Below the pieces are notes generated by a model. The model saw only the letters and a list, made by a program, of their open reading frames with translations. It ran no database searches and had not been told where the DNA came from. A program made the position numbers and the translations under genes. From Selenomonadaceae bacterium (GTDB lineage Bacteria; Bacillota; Negativicutes; Selenomonadales; Selenomonadaceae), in contig JAFUTY010000060.1 of assembly GCA_017484005.1 (NCBI GenBank), positions 1 to 40,555 of the forward strand: 40,555 nt of DNA, written 5' to 3'. Position 1 is the stretch's first letter. Each line of letters begins with the position of its first letter. Shown here in pieces: positions 25,072 through 32,543 of this stretch.

Positions 25072-26468
25072 AGATTGATCTTGAATCGATGCGACAATTC
25101 ATCGTCGATAAAGCGAATAATCTTGCGACTGAAATGGATGCTCGCAAGCAAGAAATTCGAAATCTGAAAGTTCAACTCAATCAAATTTCCGATTCACTTC
25201 GTTCGAATAGCGAGAGTCAACAGACAATCATCGAATCGAATGAAACGCTGAAAAAAATCTCACAAGTTTTAGCTCTGCATAATCGAAAGCTCGATCTGAT
25301 TCAATCAAATTCAACAAAATCGCAAGACGCGTCGAATTTGCAACTTGAAGCGATCAAAGAAACGATTATCGGAATTCAACAGGCATCGGAATCGATTGAA
25401 GATCAGCGCGAGAATTTACAGAGGATCATTTCGCAGATCGATCAAATCTCGAGCGGAAACAATTCGCAAATTCTGAATGCACTTCTCGAAAATCAACATC
25501 GGCTCAAGGGATTATTGGATTCGCAAACTCAAAATACAAATTCAAAACTCGATGAAATTTCTGCGAAGATCGATGAACAGATAAATCTTGATGAAATCAC
25601 GAGCAAAATTGATCAAGTCGCGACAAGAATTGATGAAAATTCCTCAACAGATCAATTCACAGCGAAACTCGATGAAAGTTCCGAGGCGACAAATTTAAAA
25701 TTCACTGCGATTTTTGAGACGCTTGATCAAATCTCGAAAAAGATCGATGAACCGATAAATCTCGATGAAATCACGAGCAAAATTGATCAAATCACGACGA
25801 GAATTGATGAAAATTCCTCAACAGATCAATTCACGGCAAAACTCGATGAAAGTTCCGAGGCAACAAATTTAAAATTCACTGCGATTTTTGAGACGCTTGA
25901 TCAAATCTCGAAAAAGATCGATGAACCGATAAATCTCGATGAAATCACGAGCAAAATTGATCAAATTGCGACAAGAATCGATGAAAATTCCTCAACAGAT
26001 CAATTCACAGCGAAACTCGATGAAAGTTCCGAAGCGATAAATTTAAAATTCACTGCGATTTTTGAGACACTCGATCAAATCTCGAAAAAGATCGATGAAC
26101 CGATAAATCTCGATGAAGTCACGAATAAAGTTGATCAAATCGCGACGGATCTGATAGAAATCTCAGATTCGCATGATTCTCAATTCAATCAACTCAATCA
26201 AAAATTCGATGAACATTCAAGACGTACAGATCAAATTTCAGATTCAATGACTGAATCTCAACGTATGATCTCTCGACTCATCGATGCAAATGCTAACTCG
26301 TTGCAAATTCTCCACGATGTAATTCGAACGCAACAGAGTATTCAACAATCGATCGAATCTCAGATGCGACGCACAGATCAAATCGAGGAGATTTTGAGAT
26401 TGTTGCTCGCGAATCGTTTACTTGATGAAATAGATACAAATCAGCCCCCCTCCCCGAACAAAAATTGA
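25068..26468 (+). CDS. Long coiled-coil protein with three 58-residue repeats (dynamin cluster)
   Basis: A 466-residue, almost entirely helical protein without membrane segment or enzyme motif. Residues about 172-345 are three almost perfect repeats of 58 residues (INLDEITSKIDQ...FETLDQISKKIDEP), followed by a partial fourth. Flanking parts also show IDQI/LDEI heptads. It overlaps the previous gene by 4 bp and ends NQPPSPNKN. It looks like a rod or spacer whose length can change by repeat gain or loss. A structural partner of the dynamin-like GTPase is inferred from the operon position only. Confidence 0.7.
   Translation: MKIDLESMRQFIVDKANNLATEMDARKQEIRNLKVQLNQISDSLRSNSESQQTIIESNETLKKISQVLALHNRKLDLIQSNSTKSQDASNLQLEAIKETIIGIQQASESIEDQRENLQRIISQIDQISSGNNSQILNALLENQHRLKGLLDSQTQNTNSKLDEISAKIDEQINLDEITSKIDQVATRIDENSSTDQFTAKLDESSEATNLKFTAIFETLDQISKKIDEPINLDEITSKIDQITTRIDENSSTDQFTAKLDESSEATNLKFTAIFETLDQISKKIDEPINLDEITSKIDQIATRIDENSSTDQFTAKLDESSEAINLKFTAIFETLDQISKKIDEPINLDEVTNKVDQIATDLIEISDSHDSQFNQLNQKFDEHSRRTDQISDSMTESQRMISRLIDANANSLQILHDVIRTQQSIQQSIESQMRRTDQIEEILRLLLANRLLDEIDTNQPPSPNKN
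25581..26102 (+). repeat. Three tandem 174-bp in-frame repeats
   Basis: The units begin at 25581, 25755 and 25929, with a partial fourth at 26103; they differ at only a few positions. Length is a multiple of three, so copy-number changes keep the frame. Confidence 0.93.
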
Positions 26469-26493
26469 AACGAAAAAAATCGAGACGGAATCG

Positions 26494-26964
26494 GTGACTA
26501 CATCACAATCGGAGGAGTTAGAAACATACTCGACGAAGATGGATGCGAGATCGTCACAATCAGCATCGCCGAGTAAATTACCATTGACTATCGGAGCAAT
26601 TGGAGATGACAATTGCGGCAAATCTACAACAATTTCATTGCTTGAGGAAGCTATCTCGGAAAAATCTTCGGCGAGTCGTGCGTTTGAGTTCATTGAATTT
26701 CAAAAATGGAGTTTCAATGCAAATGTTGATGTTGCGATTTTAGTCATTTCAACCCAAAAAGGACTAACATGGTGGGCTCGAAAGACAGTTCGTCGAGCGG
26801 AATATTTCAAAGTCAAAAAATTCATCGTATTTATCAACGATGATGGATGGCGAAATTCTGACGAATTGGCTGAAGAAATTGCCGATTTCTTCAGTGAGCG
26901 CGATTTGGATTTTAAAATTTTCTACGATATCGATGAACTTTTATACGAGTTGGATAATCTTTGA
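26494..26964 (+). CDS. Miniature EF-Tu-like GTPase, probably degenerate
   Basis: A 156-residue protein. LPLTIGAIGDDNCGKSTTISLLEEAIS parallels the EF-Tu P-loop segment, and VDVAILVISTQKGLTWWARKTVRRAEYFKVKKFIVFINDDGW parallels EF-Tu's DGAILVVSA.DGPMPQTREHI.LA...GV..IVVFLNK.D. The switch I region and the DCPGH (G3) motif between them are missing and the NKxD guanine motif is INDDG, so GTP hydrolysis is doubtful. EF-Tu domains 2 and 3 are absent. The start is uncertain: GTG 26494 has no strong site and the frame is open a little upstream. It is the last gene of the dynamin cluster. Confidence 0.65.
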   Translation: MTTSQSEELETYSTKMDARSSQSASPSKLPLTIGAIGDDNCGKSTTISLLEEAISEKSSASRAFEFIEFQKWSFNANVDVAILVISTQKGLTWWARKTVRRAEYFKVKKFIVFINDDGWRNSDELAEEIADFFSERDLDFKIFYDIDELLYELDNL

Positions 26965-26976
26965 ACTTCCACAAAC

Positions 26977-27019
26977 AAAAAAGAGATCGAGAATCGCAAT
27001 TGATCCCCGATCTTTTTTT
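26977..27019. terminator. Bidirectional terminator
   Basis: An imperfect 12-bp stem AGATCGAGAATC / GATCCCCGATCT (26984-26995/27002-27013) with A run before and T run after. It serves the dynamin cluster and the convergent thi operon. Confidence 0.75.
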
Positions 27020-27579
27020 CATTGTGCGGGAGTCGATGCATAAATTCTAAAGATCGCTCCACTTTGTCCGAGTGAAATCGTTATGTATCTTCCCAATTTC
27101 TGACAGAATGCAGTCTTATCATTCCCAGGCGAATTCAAAAGTTCCTCGATTTCATTGGAATTCATTCCGAGATTTTGCAAGATCGCCCGCATCATCTTTT
27201 CAAAAACTTCCGCCTCGACATTTGGATCTGGATTTGTTGCATCTCTTAATATTGAGATGAAATTCAATCGATTTTTACGATCTTCAAAGAGAATCAGAGA
27301 TCCATCGCGCTCCTCCATTCCGATTTGTCGAAATTGACAACACCAAACCGGCAATTCGATTTTATCTTTGAAAGTCTCGTCAACAATCAATTCACTCAAT
27401 TCGATTTGAAAATCTTTCTTCTTCTTCTTCAAAAATTTATCGAGCGAAGTTTTGAATTTTTGAGGATCTCTGGAATCGAGAAAGACATGATTCATTTTTT
27501 GCTGCGATTCTGCATAAACCATCGATGAAATTCCGATTGTGAAAATCATCGCGAGCAGTATTGATAGAAATTTTTTCAA
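27019..27579 (-). CDS. Exported protein of unknown function, last gene of the thi operon
   Basis: A 186-residue protein with a signal peptide ending near VYA/ES (residue 23). The mature domain has a Lys-rich stretch (KFLKKKKKDF), a single CC pair (PVWCCQF) and an acidic C-terminal half, and resembles no family I know. It starts at TTG 27579, with AGGA inside the end of thiD and a 1-nt gap after the thiD stop, so it is translated from the thi transcript. No thiamine role is implied by its sequence. Confidence 0.65.
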   Translation of the reverse strand: MKKFLSILLAMIFTIGISSMVYAESQQKMNHVFLDSRDPQKFKTSLDKFLKKKKKDFQIELSELIVDETFKDKIELPVWCCQFRQIGMEERDGSLILFEDRKNRLNFISILRDATNPDPNVEAEVFEKMMRAILQNLGMNSNEIEELLNSPGNDKTAFCQKLGRYITISLGQSGAIFRIYASTPAQ

Positions 27580-27580
27580 T

Positions 27581-28378
27581 TCAAATCCTCCCGAGATTCT
27601 TCAATAAAAATGAATGATTCATTGGTCCTCGACCGCTTCCGAGATGCAGCATATCAGACAGCGCACCGGATAAATATTTCTTGGCTTGCGAAATCGATTC
27701 AGTCAGTGACAAATCTTGAGCTAAATATGAAGCGATCGCGCTCGATAATGTGCATCCAGTTCCATGAGTGTTTGGATTATCAATTCGCTCGCCATGGAAA
27801 ATTTGCGATCCATTTTCGTCAAACAGAATATCATTTGCATCGTTCAAATTGTGTCCGCCTTTACATAAAACTGCACGGCCGAATTTTTTGTGAATCAATT
27901 CAGCGGCGCGAATCATATCATCGGCGTTGTGAATTTGAATTTCAGCCAACACTTCAGATTCAGGAATGTTCGGCGTGATAACTTTCGCAATCGGCAGTAG
28001 ACATTTTTTCAGAGTTTCAATTGCATCATCGTCAATCAATTTCGAGCCGCTCGTCGCAGCCATCACAGGATCAACAACAATATTTTTCGCGTCATAATGT
28101 TTTAATGAATCAGCTATCGTGACAATCAAATCGCTCGATGAAACCATTCCAATTTTTACAGCGTCGGGAGGGATATCGGTGAAAACTGCATCGATTTGCG
28201 CTCTCAAAAATTTCGGAGTGACTTCAAAAATTTCAAAAACTCCGGTTGTATTTTGAGCAGTCAGAGCTGTTATTGCACTCATACCATAAACGCCGAGCAT
28301 AGTCATTGTCTTGAGATCTGCTTGAATTCCTGCGCCTCCACTCGAATCGCTTCCGGCTATCGTCAAAGCTGTTTTCAA
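27581..28378 (-). CDS. thiD: Hydroxymethylpyrimidine / phosphomethylpyrimidine kinase
   Basis: A 265-residue ribokinase-fold enzyme that phosphorylates HMP and HMP-P for thiamine synthesis. Clear blocks: ALTIAGSDSSGGAGIQADLKTM at the N-terminus, ALTAQNTTGV, VVDPVMAATSGSKL, TPNIPESEVL and the anion hole/catalytic site THGTGCTLSSAIASYLA. Start is TTG 28378, with GAGGA close upstream. It is 6 nt after thiE. Together with thiE and thiM it forms a salvage and coupling module rather than a full de novo pathway. Confidence 0.96.
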   Translation of the reverse strand: MKTALTIAGSDSSGGAGIQADLKTMTMLGVYGMSAITALTAQNTTGVFEIFEVTPKFLRAQIDAVFTDIPPDAVKIGMVSSSDLIVTIADSLKHYDAKNIVVDPVMAATSGSKLIDDDAIETLKKCLLPIAKVITPNIPESEVLAEIQIHNADDMIRAAELIHKKFGRAVLCKGGHNLNDANDILFDENGSQIFHGERIDNPNTHGTGCTLSSAIASYLAQDLSLTESISQAKKYLSGALSDMLHLGSGRGPMNHSFLLKNLGRI

Positions 28379-28384
28379 AAATCC

Positions 28385-29008
28385 TCACTCGCTTTTCCAT
28401 TGATTTATTAGATCTCGCGCGGATCTTTCCGGATCGTCTGAAGAAATTATCGCCGAGACAACTGCAACTCCATCGACATTTGCAGACTTTACAATCGATA
28501 AATTTTGCGAATTGATTCCGCCAATCGCTATAACTGGAATTTTTACTGACTCTCGAATTTTTTTGAGAGTTTCAATCGAGACTGAATCTGCATCGGATTT
28601 TGTATTCGTTGAAAAAATCGCGCCAACTCCAAGATAATCTGCGCCATCTGATTCAGCGCGAATCGCCTCTTCGACCGTCGAAACTGAAACTCCAACAATC
28701 AAATCCTTAGAAATTTTTTTGAGAATCGAGCATGGCAAATCTGTTTGACCGACATGAACTCCATCAGCGGCAGCTGCCATCGCAATATCAATTCGATCGT
28801 TGATTATCAGCGGAATTTTGTATCGAGAAGTTATAGATCGAATTCTCAACGCAGTCTCGAAAAACTCTCGATCGGTTGAATCTTTTTCTCGAACTTGAAC
28901 GACAGTCACTCCGCCGCGAATTGCAAGCTCGACTGATTCTTCCAAAGATCGATTCCGCGTCAAATTCTGATCGGTACATAGATACAGCGACCAATCAATT
29001 TTTCTCAT
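28385..29008 (-). CDS. thiE: Thiamine-phosphate synthase
   Basis: A 207-residue TIM barrel joining HMP-PP and HET-P to thiamine phosphate. Typical blocks are LYLCTDQNL, VVQVREKDSTDREFFE, IINDRIDIAMAAAADGVHVGQTDLP, VSVSTVEEA, DYLGVGAIFSTNTK and VIAIGGINSQN. I choose ATG 29008 (GAGGA 10 nt upstream, 14-bp overlap with thiM) over the in-frame ATG 29044 inside thiM, which has no site and would add 12 residues unlike the family's start. Confidence 0.95.
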   Translation of the reverse strand: MRKIDWSLYLCTDQNLTRNRSLEESVELAIRGGVTVVQVREKDSTDREFFETALRIRSITSRYKIPLIINDRIDIAMAAAADGVHVGQTDLPCSILKKISKDLIVGVSVSTVEEAIRAESDGADYLGVGAIFSTNTKSDADSVSIETLKKIRESVKIPVIAIGGINSQNLSIVKSANVDGVAVVSAIISSDDPERSARDLINQWKSE

Positions 29009-29786
29009 ATCGAATTTTTCCTCGTTTTGAAATTGTATCGTCATTGATTTGACTCAACGCGTCAATGATTCCGATGTGCAAACTTCCAGTCCCTCGACAA
29101 TTTTCAGCGGAGATTTCGCCAGCAATTCCCATCGATGCAACAGCACTCACCGACGAATCAAAATGATTTTCAGACGCGCCGATATATGCTCCCAAAATTC
29201 CCGAGAGCATGCATCCAGTGCCAGTGATTTTTCTCATTTCTGAAACGCCGTTTTGAATGAATGCAAAATTTTTTCCATCAGTGACAACATCTTCCGCGCC
29301 AGTAATTATCGCAATGCAATTGAATTTTTTCGCGACAATCGAGGCGACTTCCATTGATTCGAGATTTTTTTCTTCATTAGTATCTACTCCTCGCGCCGAT
29401 GAATTTTTTCCTGCGCAAAATCCAATTTCAGAAAGATTTCCTCGAATCGCCGCGAATTTTATATTCCGCAAAAGATTCTCGACAGTTTGATTTCTCAATT
29501 TTGAAACTCCTGCGCCGACTGGATCGAGAATCACTGGAATGTTTCGTGAATTTGCAATTCGTCCAGCGATTTCCATCGATTTGATCGTCCGCGAATTGAG
29601 AGTTCCAATGTTTATCACGAGCGAATTTGCGATTGATGAAATTTCCGCGACTTCAGATTCATCGTCCGCCATGATTGGAGATCCACCGACCGCCAGAATT
29701 GAATTCGCAACATCGTTGACCGTGACATAATTCGTTATGCAATGAACTAATGGATTTTTCGCTCGAAGAATTTCATTTTGATTCAT
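28995..29786 (-). CDS. thiM: Hydroxyethylthiazole kinase
   Basis: A 263-residue kinase that phosphorylates 4-methyl-5-(2-hydroxyethyl)thiazole for thiazole salvage. Family features are NPLVHCITNYVTVNDVANSILAVGGSPIMADD, VLDPVGAGVSKLR, IRGNLSEI, ITGAEDVVTDG and TGTGCMLSGILGAY. ATG 29786 has GGAGGGG upstream, while the longer frame starts within that site. It is the first gene of thiM-thiE-thiD-exported protein. No TPP riboswitch is recognisable in the short (about 60 nt) leader between the upstream terminator and the start. Confidence 0.95.
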   Translation of the reverse strand: MNQNEILRAKNPLVHCITNYVTVNDVANSILAVGGSPIMADDESEVAEISSIANSLVINIGTLNSRTIKSMEIAGRIANSRNIPVILDPVGAGVSKLRNQTVENLLRNIKFAAIRGNLSEIGFCAGKNSSARGVDTNEEKNLESMEVASIVAKKFNCIAIITGAEDVVTDGKNFAFIQNGVSEMRKITGTGCMLSGILGAYIGASENHFDSSVSAVASMGIAGEISAENCRGTGSLHIGIIDALSQINDDTISKRGKIRYEKN

Positions 29787-29842
29787 TAACATCCCCTCCA
29801 ATTTGAATATTATCCATATGAAACATGAAATCCTTCACGGAA

Positions 29843-29888
29843 ATAAAAAGAACTCCCGATCAAAAATTGGTCGAGAGTTCTTTTTTTT
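29843..29888. terminator. Bidirectional terminator between the glycan operon and thiM
   Basis: A 12-bp stem (29850-29861 with 29869-29880, one mismatch) with A run before and eight T after. It closes the APS-kinase operon on the minus strand. Confidence 0.8.
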
Positions 29889-30399
29889 AAGATTCGACAG
29901 TCGCTAGAATTTTATTGACAATATCTTCAACTTTTTCCTGACCGTCATTGTTAATCAAGATATCGGGATGCTTAGGTTCTTCCATTGATTGATTGACTCC
30001 CACGACATTATCCGCTTTGGATGAATAGAGTCCCTTTTTGTCGCGTTTGACTAGTGTTTCCATTGTCACTTTCAAATAGATTTCAGTGTAATTTTCATTG
30101 TTCGCGCGATTCCAATCTCGAACGCTATCATACATGCTGATTGTGCAACAGACAACATCGATCCCTTGAGCCGTCAATAGTCTGCACAATTTAGCATTGC
30201 AGAGAGCTCCTTTTCGTCTCTCAGATTCAGTATATCCAAAAGCTCCGCCGTATGCATCGCGCAATTTGTCTCCATCAAACATGCAAACATTTGGTTTTTC
30301 CGTGCGAATTTTATTGTAAAGAGCCGTTCCGATCGTGGTTTTTCCAGCTCCAGACAATCCAGTGATCCAGTATAATCTTCCTTTATCCATTGAAAACAT
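29887..30399 (-). CDS. APS kinase-like protein (adenylylsulfate kinase family)
   Basis: A 170-residue P-loop kinase: WITGLSGAGKTTIG (Walker A at 14-21), FDGDKLRDAYGG...FGYTESERRKGALCNAKLC (the substrate region normally DGDNVR...LGFS..DR.EN.RR), and VCCTISMYDSVRDWNRA in place of the CysC ISPY..DR segment. It can therefore be a true APS kinase making PAPS or a related kinase for another nucleotide or alcohol. Walker B is degenerate. It is the last gene of a minus-strand operon with a sulfotransferase-like gene and a nucleotidyltransferase, which supports PAPS supply. The stop overlaps the terminator T-tract. No ATP sulfurylase gene is nearby. Confidence 0.72.
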   Translation of the reverse strand: MFSMDKGRLYWITGLSGAGKTTIGTALYNKIRTEKPNVCMFDGDKLRDAYGGAFGYTESERRKGALCNAKLCRLLTAQGIDVVCCTISMYDSVRDWNRANNENYTEIYLKVTMETLVKRDKKGLYSSKADNVVGVNQSMEEPKHPDILINNDGQEKVEDIVNKILATVES

Positions 30400-30412
30400 T
30401 GATCCTTTCCAT

Positions 30413-31525
30413 TCAATTCAAGGATATCTTTCGATAACTTTCTTCGATTTCAGATGATTTTTTGTAGATGCTCTCGAGATATCGCAACGTAGTATCAGGC
30501 AACAAGTCACTTAACTTCGAAAATTCTCCAGAGTCGAGATATTTTCTGACAAGCGAGGCACTAATCACATCGCTTTGAGTTTTGATTCTCGGAATTTCTA
30601 CAACTTCAACTCCATAACTCGGCAAAATCTTTTCCATTGCGCGATTATATTTTTCGGTGACAGGATCTGATAATTCTTCGCCAACAAATCGATAGTTGAT
30701 TTTCAAAGGATTGGCGATACATTCTCCAAAAAGTGAAACATCGAATTCCACGTTTTGCTGAATATCTTTGTCCTCGATTTTCATGAAATACTCGGGAAAT
30801 GTTGACGCTGAGAGTATAAAATCGCCGGATGGAACTACAATAACTCCATCCAAATCTTCAACTCCCGCGCAAACCATCGCAAAACGATCTGTGAAATCAA
30901 AATATGATTTGTCCTCTTCAACTACAAAGATAATCAAAACATCGACAGATTTTCGCGCTTGTTCAATCAGATATCGATGTCCCTTTGTGAAAGGATTACA
31001 ATTCATAACGATAGAGCCGATTCGCGATTTGTTAGAGAAATCAAAGTCAGAAAAATATGTATCGAGATAATAATTTTTGATGTAATTTTTTCGCGGAATG
31101 AATTTTTTATCAGTTGGAGTTTCACCCAAATATTTTTCAATGACTTTGTATATCGATTGCCCCCAAATTTTTATCGCGCGATGATTTGCATGCGGCATTT
31201 GATCAGTAAACCAGTCAAACGGCATAGAATGTTCATAAGCGATTTTTGCAGGATTGATTTTTTGAGCTCTAGGCATGTCTCCAGTTTCATGCATAATCAA
31301 GATGTCGCCTTGTGAAAATTCTGTATTTACCATTTTCCAAATTCTTCCAGTTTCATCTTCCCATGCCGCCCGATTCATGACTCGACAATCGCCGTGATCG
31401 TTTTGATTACATTCCAATTGCAAAACACTGCTCATTGTATTTTTATCTTCAACGCGCGATCCTACGAAGACACATCGACCGAAGAGCCAAATTTTATGCC
31501 CCCCCCCCCCCGCGAGTGACGTCAT
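30413..31525 (-). CDS. C-terminal part of a phase-variable gene: citrate-lyase-ligase-like nucleotidyltransferase
   Basis: This frame has no good start of its own; it is joined to the upstream frame (31494-32534) if the poly-G tract at 31499-31511 changes from 13 to 12 or 15. It begins HKIWLFGRCVFVGSRVEDKNTMSSVLQ, a block I associate with SGNH-like domains in glycan-modifying proteins. The second half has GSIVMNCNPFTKGHRYLIEQA, the HxGH-type signature of a cytidylyl/adenylyltransferase as in the C-terminal domain of citrate lyase ligase (CitC). It also has IKTQSDVISASLVRKYL, the ISAS.VR motif of that family. No citrate lyase subunits are nearby, so it probably activates a small molecule for glycan decoration. 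Confidence 0.7.
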   Translation of the reverse strand: MTSLAGGGGHKIWLFGRCVFVGSRVEDKNTMSSVLQLECNQNDHGDCRVMNRAAWEDETGRIWKMVNTEFSQGDILIMHETGDMPRAQKINPAKIAYEHSMPFDWFTDQMPHANHRAIKIWGQSIYKVIEKYLGETPTDKKFIPRKNYIKNYYLDTYFSDFDFSNKSRIGSIVMNCNPFTKGHRYLIEQARKSVDVLIIFVVEEDKSYFDFTDRFAMVCAGVEDLDGVIVVPSGDFILSASTFPEYFMKIEDKDIQQNVEFDVSLFGECIANPLKINYRFVGEELSDPVTEKYNRAMEKILPSYGVEVVEIPRIKTQSDVISASLVRKYLDSGEFSKLSDLLPDTTLRYLESIYKKSSEIEESYRKISLN

Positions 31526-32534
31526 AGAACAACTCGACTCGATGCCCGTCTGAAATATTTACATACTTCGATTTCTGAGTTTTGAGCCAAGTTATTCCAT
31601 TCATCTTATATTGAGGATAAGTTCGCGAATTAAATTCTTTCCAATATTCCGGAGAATTTAATTCTTGCAAAAATCCCTCTCTCAATTCGGAAGGAATTAC
31701 CCAATCTCTTTCTGGAGCTTTACGTTTTGAAAGACAGAGTTTTCGGCGATTGACCATAAGTTTTCGATATTTTTGAACGTAGTCAGTATTTGCAATTTCA
31801 GGATCTCCAAAATCGTAATTGAATGTAAATAAATGACAGCCCTCCATGCTATTCGCGAAAGCTACTCGTCGATGTGTTTGAGTGATCGAATTCAAAAATT
31901 CCGTGCAAGTGAGCCAATTATTTTTCATTCTGATTCCAAGTTTTCCAAATAAAAATTTTGCACAGATTCTCAATTCTTCGTTGAGACATAAAATCAAATC
32001 ATATTTCCGCGACCAATCTCCGGAAACGATCAATTCTTTCCAAGTTGAAATTGTGAGAGGCACATATTTTTCCAAATCACTCGAAAACGGTTTGATTGAT
32101 TCTTTGTCTGAATCTGTTGGCAACAATACCATCGTCTTTTTGTTGATGTATTCAGTCTCACTAATCCATTTCAAGATCGATCGTCTTTGATTGATATTTG
32201 TCGTCGAGTTGCCATCGATATACGCGCCCATTAAGATTCCATCGCTATCAATGACAGGAACATTTTTCACTTTTCCAAGGAGAAATAAATCGCGAGCATC
32301 TTTATATTTCCAGCCGCAAATCGGTTTGACATCGTTATCAACGATCAGATGTTTTTTGTCATCTGTATACTTAGGATTTCGCAACGAGATCTGTCCATAG
32401 AGCTTTTTGTGGATCGTCAAGAAAATATCCTCGTGACATTTTCCCTCCATTATCAAGCCGAGTATCGATGCGACAGAGATTTTTGAAAAATTTCCTTCGA
32501 TGCAAGTCAATTGATCTTTGTTTACGACTAACAT
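31494..32534 (-). CDS. N-terminal part of the phase-variable nucleotidyltransferase gene (OFF here)
   Basis: A 346-residue frame from ATG 32534 (AAGGAG upstream, 9 nt after the sulfotransferase-like gene), ending YDVTRGGGGA-stop just past the G13 tract. With 12 or 15 G it would read on into the next frame to give about 706 residues. The N-terminus has a CBS-like piece (VKNVPVIDSDGILMGAYIDGN) then a mixed fold (ILKWISETEYINKKTMVLL, YDLILCLNEELRICAKFLFG) and a long region ending KSKYVNISDGHRVELF. The split point falls in a natural linker before WLFGRCVFVG. I see no catalytic motif in this half alone. Confidence 0.65.
   Translation of the reverse strand: MLVVNKDQLTCIEGNFSKISVASILGLIMEGKCHEDIFLTIHKKLYGQISLRNPKYTDDKKHLIVDNDVKPICGWKYKDARDLFLLGKVKNVPVIDSDGILMGAYIDGNSTTNINQRRSILKWISETEYINKKTMVLLPTDSDKESIKPFSSDLEKYVPLTISTWKELIVSGDWSRKYDLILCLNEELRICAKFLFGKLGIRMKNNWLTCTEFLNSITQTHRRVAFANSMEGCHLFTFNYDFGDPEIANTDYVQKYRKLMVNRRKLCLSKRKAPERDWVIPSELREGFLQELNSPEYWKEFNSRTYPQYKMNGITWLKTQKSKYVNISDGHRVELFYDVTRGGGGA
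31499..31511 (-). repeat. G13 homopolymer (coding contingency tract)
   Basis: Thirteen C on the plus strand (G on the coding strand) inside a coding region. Poly-Gly is encoded; any change not a multiple of three alters the frame. Such long runs are exceptional in this window outside three related spots. Confidence 0.9.
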
Positions 32535-32543
32535 ATCGACTCC

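Noticed and set aside
25581..26102. Tandem repeats as a CRISPR array
   Set aside because: Units are directly adjacent, 174 bp, in frame and without unique spacers.
26445..26456. C-rich run (six C, T, four C) at the end of the coiled-coil gene as another contingency tract
   Set aside because: Interrupted and short; the frame simply ends a few codons later.
30413..31525. Citrate lyase operon (citC)
   Set aside because: The CitC-like domain is present, but citD/E/F/G/X are absent and the neighbours are glycan-type genes, so I did not assign the citC symbol.
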